Assembly (NCBI GenBank): GCA_048213135.1
Contig: PS015375.1
Span: 1 to 23,163 of the forward strand
DNA length: 23,163 bases
Reading direction: 5' to 3'
Origin: Reclinomonas americana ATCC 50394
Taxonomy: Eukaryota > Jakobida > Jakobea > Jakobida
In this document: in pieces, positions 1 to 7,430 of the stretch
Position numbering within the stretch: position 1 is the first letter of the stretch
Layout of the letters: each line of letters starts with the position of its first letter
Notes under the pieces: model-generated
Told to the model about the DNA's origin: nothing
The model's input: the letters and a program-made list of their open reading frames with translations, nothing else
The model's database searches: none
Position numbers and translations under genes: made by a program

Positions 1-500
1 GTGGCGGTGTTGGTATGAGTAGTAAATGAAGGCCGGTCGCGACTCGGAAAGCTCCTCGACCACCTCCGCCATTCCACCCTCAATCTCATCGTCCACAATC
101 ACATGCAGATCGGCGGTCACCTTGACTGCGCATGCATGTGGAGTGTAAGAAAGAGAGAGAGAGAAGAGTGTGTGGTGGGGAGTTGAGGAGAGCACGCAAC
201 GGACGATGGCGCTGCCGGAGCTGTTACTCACGCGGAGGCGACTGTGTGTGTGTGCACGAGAGAGATCGATGTGAGTGCATTGTGGTACACGTCCGTGTAG
301 TGTGCAAACGCAACTCGTATGCGAGCAGAACATCCTGCGTGTGGGTGTGCGTTGAGAGTCGTGAGTGGAAAAATGGACATACCTCGTGCGGGCATGCGCG
401 TGTGCGTGCGTACCTGCGTGATGAGCACTTCGCCCTCGAACTTGCCCTGCGCACCAGCGCGCTCACCGCTCGTTGACTCACTGGCTGACGGTTCGCTCAT
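1..500 (-). CDS. Glia maturation factor (GMF)-like, ADF-homology protein; 5' part, continues past the window start
   Basis: Reverse-strand gene cut by the left edge. The exon at 1-125 translates to a stretch containing DLHVIVDDEIEGG and, further on, ESRPAFIYYSYQHRH. This matches the middle of GMF/Aim7 proteins (acidic 'DEELEG', then 'ERQPRFIVYSYKYQHDDGR'). GMF is an ADF/cofilin-fold protein that binds Arp2/3 and debranches actin. Proposed upstream exons are 414-500 (ATG at 500, 29 codons, Ser/Glu-rich) and a 10-nt micro-exon at 232-241 between a CACACAG acceptor and a GTGAGT donor; the three join in frame. The N-terminus made this way lacks the usual Arg/Lys-rich 'FRFRK' helix of GMF, so either the protein has diverged or the 5' exons are wrong. 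The GMF-like exon is the solid part. Confidence 0.55.
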
Positions 501-728
501 TCTCCTTTGCAACGCACAAGATTCGTCGGTATGTAGGACACTCATGACAAGCGCCGCTTCGTCTGCTTTCTCACATCCACTATCCTGTTCTCTCTGCACA
601 TGCCACACACAGCGACTGTACGTGTGTGTGAGTGTGTCGAAATAGGATTGCGATGGTTGATGTAGCAACAAGAGTCTTCAATCGCGCGAGAGGAAACGAA
701 TGGTATCGCGAGTGCCCATGCCAACTGA

Positions 729-1471
729 TTACTCGTGCTCGACCTTCTTGAGGCGGGCATCCTTGTTGGTGACCTGCACGATACGAGCACGCAGAGAGAG
801 CGAGCAGATGCGTAAGTGAACAACCGACAATCAGGGTTGCTGTGTCGCAGCAATCACCAACCTTGATCGCCAACTGGTTAGCCTTCTTCAGGATGGCGCG
901 GCGCTTGGGGGCCGACACGCTGTGAGCAATCTCCGCAGAGTAGCGGCGGTTGTTCATCATCAATGGCATCAGGTCGGCGACGTTGAAGACGAGGAAACGC
1001 TTCAGGCCGTCACGCTCCACATGGCGGGTCTACGCAGACAGAACGAAAAAAAGGTCGGTCACTCGGTGATCACAAGCCCTGTGCGTGCGTGTGGCAGCAG
1101 CAGCGTAGACGTAACCTTCTTGTTGTTTCGGTAGCCAATGTTGGGCATCAGCTGGTTGCCCTTGAACTCACGGCTATGGAATGACAATGCATCAGCATCA
1201 TCGTCTCTAGCTCTCGTGTTGTTCTCTCGAGAATAAGGAGAGTGTAACTCACCGCACAGCATTGTCGATACCCTTGGGTTGGCGCCACGAAGTAGCGATG
1301 CGGTGGTAGCGATCCGAGTGGTGGCGCTGCGACGCACCGAAATCAGTAACTCTCAATCATGACACGACAACGAGAGAGAGAGACAGCATGCCGCTCGCTG
1401 ACCTTGAACTGCTTCGTGTACTTCTTCTCCTTGGGGATCTTGTTCACCGGGCGGGCGACGATGCGGACCAT
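729..1471 (-). CDS. RPL32: 60S ribosomal protein eL32
   Basis: Large-subunit cytosolic ribosomal protein. Five exons on the reverse strand: 1403-1471, 1253-1326, 1116-1173, 862-1029 and 729-773 (stop at 729-731). They sum to 137 residues against about 135 in animals. Family signatures appear in order: [71 protein letters not shown], and a C-terminal [10 protein letters not shown]. All four introns are GT-AG and 88 nt or shorter. The start at 1471 is the only ATG upstream of the first conserved block, and the first exon carries the usual short basic leader. The nearest forward-strand gene, RAB5IF-like, starts about 660 bp away, leaving room for separate promoters. Confidence 0.95.
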
Positions 1472-2135
1472 TCTAACAAGCAGCACACAGTCAGCTCACT
1501 CTGTTCTTCATGACTCACACCAACATGTACACACACACACAGCACAATCTCCTTTTTGATGGCACTCGCGGTAGAACAAGAGAGAGAGAGCAAGAAGAGA
1601 CGCACTGTGCGCTGTCAACCATGGCACCATGGCGCACTCTCACACCGTCTTCTCTCGCTCAAACACGCACGCCACGCACACACACGCACTCTCATAACAA
1701 CAACATGCCCGTCACACACACAAGCACCACGACAGCGACAAGGCGTCGAGTGAGGCGAGTGACATGCCGACATGCACATGCAGCACACACAAAGAAACAA
1801 CACACACACACACGCGCGACACACAGCACACTCTGAGACACACTGAACACACACACACGCATGCTGCCTTCCCAACAGCAGCACGCGAACAAGGCCAAAG
1901 GCGGATCAGCGCGCAACTTCTCAAGTGCGATTGGGGTGGGTACAAGTCCGCCGATCGGAACCGACGATGGAAATCACACGCAATCAAACGCGCAAGAAGG
2001 TGAGCTGCATAGCACGCACAGTTCGTCACACTATGCGCAAACAGCAACAGGAAAAGAGAAGGAGATATGCGTGCGTGCGTGAGAATGAGGCACAGTGTGA
2101 GATGTCGCGCTCATGGCCACTCTCTCACAGAGGCA
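1472..2135. other. Intergenic region between divergent eL32 and RAB5IF-like genes
   Basis: About 660 bp with long CA/AC-rich stretches (for example around 1670-1860) and scattered GA-rich runs. Several open frames here are only simple-sequence translations. A CTCTCACAG sequence just before 2136 looks like a splice acceptor, so the RAB5IF-like gene may have a 5'-UTR intron or an upstream coding exon here, perhaps in the less repetitive stretch 1861-2002 that ends near a GTGAGC donor. No RNA gene seen. Confidence 0.5.
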
Positions 2136-2858
2136 ATGAAGAGTCGACCAGCAGCAGCAGCAGCATCGCCGGCCTCACCGCCTTCTCCGAGCAAGGCTTC
2201 CTCGTCTGCATCTGCGCGCAAGTCGTCTTCCTCTTCGTCATCATCATCAACAGAGGAGCTGCCACTGTACAAGCGCGCACTGCTGCGCTCGTCGCATGCG
2301 TTCACCAAGGCACAGTGACACGTGTATAATGCGCGAGTGCTCAAAGAGTGTGTGACTCACTTTGTTGTCTCTTGCGCGCAGGATGAAGTGCGTCGACCGT
2401 GTTGGTGTGATTGCTGCTCTTGTGTGCACTGATGTTTATGTGTGCGCAGTTGATGGATGTGATCTTCTGGTTCCGCTCTGCAGTCGCCTTTGTGGTCGGT
2501 GTCATATGGGGTGTGGTGCCGTTGCAAGGCGCAGTGCCTATGGTGTTGTTGCGTATCCTGTCGTGTTCTTCCGAGTAGGCGACAACTCATGCAGCTGTTT
2601 TTTTATGAAACAGGGCGGTTGCGTTGATTGGCGGCTTGGTGTTTGCGTGGCACAAGTTCTACTTGAGCGGCATCAATGAGGATGATATGGGAGGCCGCTC
2701 GAAGCTGTTGCAGGAGGGATTCTTCCCCGCGTACACGCTCTTTGTGGTGCGTGGTGCACTGGGGGGCGAAGCTGCAGCGTGAGTTGGTTGCTGATTATGT
2801 GTGTGCGCAGCTCACGTGGATCATTGTGTACACCATCTTCAACTTTGATCATGAGTGA
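2136..2858 (+). CDS. RAB5IF: RAB5IF / OPTI-like (Rab5ip family) small membrane protein
   Basis: Predicted 156-residue membrane protein related to RAB5IF (C20orf24, OPTI). That family is reported in the ER multipass-translocon GEL complex and in respirasome assembly. Exons: 2136-2309, 2382-2387, 2450-2559, 2614-2746, 2811-2858. Residues before the first helix are an Ala/Ser/Pro-rich disordered leader. The family core follows: LPLYKRALLRSS, DELMDVIFWFRS (compare human DEFLDVIYWFRQ), FVVGVIWGVVPLQG, LIGGLVFAWHKFYLSG, the acidic NEDDMGG, LLQEGFFPAYTLFV and LTWIIVYTIFNFDHE. Hydrophobic segments lie at the VVGVIWG, LIGGLVFAW and LTWIIVY blocks. Two points are uncertain: the junction after 2309 needs a GC donor or another non-canonical boundary, because the plain GT choice breaks the frame; and the start ATG could lie further upstream. 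Confidence 0.82.
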
Positions 2859-3563
2859 TATAGTGCGGCGTGACTCGACGGGAGCGAGCTAGAGCAGAGG
2901 GAAGAGGAAGTGAAGGACGATGGTTGTCAGCTTTCTGCGTGGGGAGAGGCGAGGAGAGGAGGGAGGGGAGAGAGAGGAGAGCGAGAGAGGGAGGGCTATG
3001 AGCACTCCAGTAGCCGGCAGTATGTGCACTCTTTTCTCTCTCTCACAGGGAAGGATAAAAGAGCAGTGCAGGCGATGCAGGTAGAGAACGAGAAGAGAAC
3101 GTGAGCGAAGGATCAAGGAGCAGTGCATGAAGGGGCGATGGCAGCAGAGAACGAGAAGGTAACGCGAGGGAACGATCAAGGAGAAGTAATAGGGTCACGA
3201 AGGGCAATGGAGGCAGAGAGCGAGAAGTGAACGCGAGGAAAGGATCGAGAGGAGGTGCAGGGGTCAAACGGAGCGACGCAGGTAGAGAACGACAAGTGAA
3301 CACGAGGAATCGATCGAGAGAAAGTGCAGGGGTCGCAAGGAGCGAAGCAGCTAGAGAACGAGAGGGAAGGCAAGGAGTGGAGGCGGAGAGAGTAAGGGAG
3401 AGAGAGAGTGAACCCTTGCGTATGCAGAGCTACCACTGGAGTGCTAGGCGAGATCCCACGATGCCGATCGCCCTCCCTTTCTCCTTGTCTGCCACTGCGC
3501 ACGATGAATCAACGATGCCACACTGTGTTTTCACTCATCGCTGCTCCACCAACACACCACCCA
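2859..3563. other. Intergenic region between convergent RAB5IF-like and ATG12 genes
   Basis: About 700 bp with no credible gene. The forward strand is strongly purine-rich from 2880 to about 3415 and contains the tandem repeat listed separately. Open frames on both strands here are repeat translations (Ser/Leu/Pro-rich on the reverse, Arg/Glu-rich on the forward). Both flanking genes end here, so it presumably holds their 3' ends; no AATAAA was noted. Confidence 0.6.
3053..3380. repeat. Degenerate tandem repeat (minisatellite), about five units of 57-70 bp
   Basis: Units start near 3053, 3110, 3173, 3242 and 3311. Each opens with a variant of GGATCAAGGAGAAGTG, then a variable G/A-rich part, then AGAGAACGAGAAG and a variant of GAACGCGAGGAA. 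Unit lengths are about 57, 63, 69, 69 and 70 bp; the two 69-bp units are the most alike. Strand asymmetry is extreme (purines on the forward strand). Confidence 0.75.
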
Positions 3564-4158
3564 TCATCCCTGTGCGCACAACCACAAGTCAATCCCACGG
3601 AAGAAAAACAACACGACAAGAGCACACAGACGAACCCACGCCGGTGTTCTTGCATACCACAATATGAGCTGCGCGCGCGACACACAATGAGAACAACATA
3701 GTGAGAGAGAGAGCAGCAGCAAGAGACACACACCATGTTGTCTGTGCTGAAACATCGATACAAATCCCCAACGCGCGCATCCGGAGCCGGCACAAAGGCC
3801 GTTGTGCAGAACAGGAACTGCGCATGCGTACAGTGTCAACTCATATGTACAGAGAGACAGACACAGAGAGAGAGAGAGCAAGCTGACCAGTGAGTCAGAG
3901 GCCTCCAGCTTGAGCTGCTTCCGCAGAAACTCAATGACAGAGGCAAACGAGTCGGTGACGCGCACTTTGAACTTGGCGCGTTTGAGCAGTGGTGCGTCAC
4001 CAGCGGCCTTGAACATGATCACCACTGAGAGAGAGAGAGAAATCGTCAGATGCATGTGTGAGTAAGAGAGAGAGAGAGAGTAAAGACAGAGTGTGTGTAC
4101 CCTTGTCCAGTGCGCCTCCGCCTGCAGCTGCTGTCTCGCCTGTTGTGTCGTCGTCCAT
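3564..4158 (-). CDS. ATG12: Ubiquitin-like autophagy protein ATG12
   Basis: ATG12 is the ubiquitin-like modifier joined through its C-terminal Gly to ATG5; the conjugate acts as an E3 for ATG8 lipidation. Five exons: 4101-4158, 3888-4024, 3734-3817, 3636-3668 and 3564-3569, giving 105 residues. A short acidic/Gly-Ala leader (1-19) is followed by the ubiquitin fold: [58 protein letters not shown] and [11 protein letters not shown]. The last coding exon is only GGA TGA, which supplies the family's invariant terminal Gly after the Trp (compare AWG at the end of human ATG12). All introns are GT-AG (65-76 nt). The start at 4158 lies 53 bp from the start of GFM2 on the other strand. Confidence 0.93.
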
Positions 4159-4211
4159 TGTGAGTGTGTGAGCAAAGAGAGTGACAGCGACTGACAGGAC
4201 AACCTCACATC
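4159..4211. promoter_or_regulatory. Compact bidirectional promoter region, ATG12 / GFM2
   Basis: Only 53 bp separate the two start codons of divergently transcribed genes, so both 5' UTRs and the core promoter must fit here or run into the opposite gene. The sequence is mixed, with GTGAGTGTGTGAG and GAGAGTGACAGCGACTGACAG; no TATA box is seen. Assignment as a promoter is inferred from position only. Confidence 0.55.
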
Positions 4212-4427
4212 ATGTGGAGGAGCGTAGGGCGATCATCGCTCTTCTCCACTGATGCCATTCGCTCATTGCGCAACAGTTGCACACACTGATGCATGCTTCT
4301 CTCTCTATGTGTCTCACTCACTCCCCACATGCAGTTGGTGTGATGGCACACATTGATGCAGGCAAGACGACGACCACTGAGCGCATTCTCTTTTACGCTG
4401 GTCGACTGCGCAGCATGGGAGGTGCGC

Positions 4428-4469
<42 letters not shown>

Positions 4470-7114
4470 CACTCTCAGTCTCTCACAGTGCAACAACAAC
4501 CACAGATGTCGACGCGGGGAGCACCACGACTGATTTTCTGCCTGTGGAACGCGAGCGAGGCATCACCATTCAGTCGGCGTGTGTGTCTCTGGAGTGGCGC
4601 AAGTCGCGAGTGAATCTCATTGATACGCCCGGTCATGTGGATTTCACGTTGGAGGTCGAGCGATGCATGCGAGTGTTGGATGGAGCGGTGTTGGTGTTGG
4701 ATGCGGTGGCCGGCGTGCAGGCGCAGACAGAGACCGTGTGGAGACAGTCGGAGCGGTATGATGTGCCCAAGGTGGTGTTTGTCAACAAGATGGATCGTGT
4801 GGGCGCCTCGTTGCATGCCACCTTGCAGTCGATGCGGTGCGTCGCCACCACCACCACTGCTGCTGCTGTGACAGGTGTCTGATGCCGTGTCGTGTAGAGA
4901 GAAGCTGGGCACGCGACCGCTGCTGTTGCAGGTGCCGGTGGACGCGCAGGGCGAGTATGGCGATGGGTCGTTGATTGATTTGGTGCACTTGCGCACGGTG
5001 CGGTGGATCAGCGACGATGGTGCAAAGATGCGTGTGGAAGACACGGTGCAGGACATGGAACGAGCGGTGCAGGAGCGGTATGCACTGGCCGAGGCGGTGG
5101 CGGAGTGCGACGAGGAGTACATGGTGCGTCTGTATGTTGCTGCTGTTGATGTTGTCTTTGTGTGCTACCGTTGTGCGCAGGATCAATTCCTGGCTACCGA
5201 CAATGGCACGCTGACTGCGTTGCCGGCGGCGCCGCTGCTGGCCGCCATTCGAAGAGTCACTCTGCGACGCGATGCCGTGCCGGTGGTGCTTGGTGCCTCA
5301 CTCAAGGTTCGCGGCATTATGGGAGGAGAATGGATTGCTCACTCACTCACTCGGTCGCACAGAATCGCGGTGTGCAGCCGCTGATGGACGCCGTAATCGA
5401 CTTTTTGCCGTCGCCAGCTGACAAACCACCAGCACGCGGAACGCTGCTGGGCAGTGGTGGCGCGAGTGGCAAGAAGAAGCAGGTATGTTTTATTAATGTG
5501 CCTCGTGATCGCCCTCAGACCCCAGTTGCTGAGCGCATGCATGCAGAGCGGTGCTGCGGATATTGTTCGCGACTGGACGAGTCCGCAACTGTGTGCGCTG
5601 GCCTTCAAGGTCTCTGTGGACCCGCAAAAAGGACCGATTACATTCTTCCGAGTGTACTCGGGCCGCATGTCGGCCGGTGACTCGTTGGTGAACACGACGC
5701 AAATGGCGCTGGGCAACACGCACAAGGAGCGACCGACGCGCCTGGTGCGCCTGTTTGCCGATTCAGAGGAAGTGATTGACAAGGGTGAGTTTGGACGTGC
5801 AATCTTTCTTCCCCCTGTTCTCTCTCACGCCCCGGGTAGTCGAGGCTGGAGACATTGTGGCTGCGATCGGGTTGCGACACACGCGAACTGGTGACACCTT
5901 GCTGGCGGCGCGAGACAAGGAACACTTGGTGCTGCAGGGCGTTGAGATCCCCAAGCCAGTGTTCTTCTGCTCGGTGGAACCGGCGTCGTCGGCCGATCAG
6001 CGTGAGTTGGAAATGGGACTGCGCGATTTGCTGCTGGAGGATCCGAGTTTGGAGGTGTCCTTCAACGAGGAGACCGGTCAGACGTTGCTGTGCGGCATGG
6101 GCGAGTTGCATCTGGAGATTGCGTGTCAACGATTGTTTGGCGATTTCCGTGTCAAGGGAAACCGCGGTCGTGTGGAGATCTCGTATCGCGAGACCTTGTC
6201 GCAGGCAGTTGCGTGCACTCAAATTGTCGGCGAAAAAGGATGCAGGCGTGTGTTCTCACTCTTTTCTCGCACAGTGCCGGCATCGTGTGACACTTGGTGG
6301 GCGAGAGATGGAGTTGCAGGTGGAGCCCACTGCGCGAGGCACTGGTTCCACCTTTGAGGTGAGTGGTGGTGTTTTCTGCCTCAGCATTTATCGGTTCCTC
6401 AACTACGCGTACCACTCACTCTGGATATACAACAGTCGTCGGTGCCGACAGACGCGGTGGTTCCCGAATCGTTCAGTTCGCCGACCGAATGGCAGTCTGC
6501 GTTGGTGGTGATTGAGCAGGCCGCTCGTGATGCGCTCGCTCGCGGCGCGCTTGTCGGTTTCCCCGTGGAGGATGTCAATGTCACTCTCACCCACTACAAT
6601 GCTGCCGGAGCGCCTGGCGGCCAGAATCCCAATTCCACCACGTCGTCGGGAGCGAGTGGTGGACAGACGGCTGCGTCGCTGACGCCGGCACTGCGTGCGC
6701 TGACAGCTGGGTGCGTACGCGAGCTGCTTCGCGTGCACAAGTCGTCGGCTGTGCTGCTGGAGCCCATTATGGATCTCGAATTGACCGTCAAGTCGCAGTA
6801 CGTTGGTGCGTGACTCGACGGATGCGCTCCGCTCTCCACAGTGTGTGCACAAGCAGAGCTAATCCTCCCCCCCTGCAGGCGATGTGCTGAACGATCTGAC
6901 AAATGTGAGGCGTGGTCGTGTCAAGGAGGTGGAGGCCGGGGAGCGCATGTCGCGTATCCGCGCCGAGGTTCCACTGGAAACCACCGTCGGCTACTCCTCA
7001 TCGCTGCGCTCGCTGACGCAAGGCAACGCGGCGTACTCCATATCATTAAGTCGGTTCGACGCAGTGGCAGCTGGCGACCAGATGGCTGTCCTCATCAAGA
7101 TTCGTGGTTACTAA
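4212..7114 (+). CDS. GFM2: Mitochondrial elongation factor G2 (ribosome-recycling EF-G)
   Basis: Translational GTPase of the EF-G2mt type, which works with RRF to split mitochondrial ribosomes after termination. Eleven exons: 4212-4275, 4335-4421, 4506-4836, 4898-5123, 5181-5306, 5363-5482, 5547-5784, 5840-6225, 6275-6358, 6436-6805, 6879-7114; 755 residues, in frame throughout (human about 779). The first 20 residues ([20 protein letters not shown]) look like a mitochondrial presequence. G motifs: AHIDAGKTT (26-34), [25 protein letters not shown], and GASLK. Later blocks are [24 protein letters not shown] (split here as domain II), [36 protein letters not shown] and a C-terminal [16 protein letters not shown]2 fits better than GFM1 by [11 protein letters not shown] and [14 protein letters not shown]. 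The exon 8/9 junction (49-nt intron) is the least certain. A CT dinucleotide run lies in intron 2. Confidence 0.94.
4433..4465. repeat. CT dinucleotide microsatellite in GFM2 intron 2
   Basis: An almost pure CT run of about 30 bp upstream of the exon 3 acceptor. In the transcribed orientation it forms a very long polypyrimidine tract. Confidence 0.85.
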
Positions 7115-7430
7115 TCAAGGAACGGTTTAGAGGGCGGGGGAAGAGAGAGAGAGAGAGATGGTGCCTTTTTTCCAACTTTTACGGGAATACATGAATGTAG
7201 AGAAACGGATTGGCGTGACGCGCAGGGGAAGGGGCGGTCACACGAGAGTGAGGGTGAGAAAAAGAGAGAGAGAGAGAGAAAGAGAGCGCCCGACACACTA
7301 GCATGCGACATTGTTGCAAAATCAATGTGCGAGGGGCGACGCACAATACACAAGCCAGAAGGGGGGAAAAGGGCGGGGAATGAAAACGGCGTACGTCGTG
7401 TTGGAGCACAACACCTGTCGCGGGCCCCTT
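7115..7430. other. Intergenic region between convergent GFM2 and the AT-hook gene
   Basis: About 315 bp with GA-rich runs (7140-7160, 7255-7290) and no gene or RNA structure recognised. Open frames over it are simple-sequence translations. It presumably contains the 3' ends of both genes. Confidence 0.6.

Noticed and set aside
1510-1916. Several His/Thr- or Cys/Val-rich open frames
   Set aside because: Direct translations of CA/TG repeat sequence in the eL32/RAB5IF spacer; no protein features.
3176-3667. Overlapping open frames on both strands in the minisatellite region
   Set aside because: They translate the degenerate tandem repeats and simple GA sequence. No conserved motif, and the frame is not kept between units.
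4277-4334. Alternative GFM2 start within [11 protein letters not shown]
   Set aside because: This stretch is intron 1 (GTTGCA...GCAG). Starting at 4212 gives [15 protein letters not shown] across the splice, as in the family, plus a presequence-like N-terminus.
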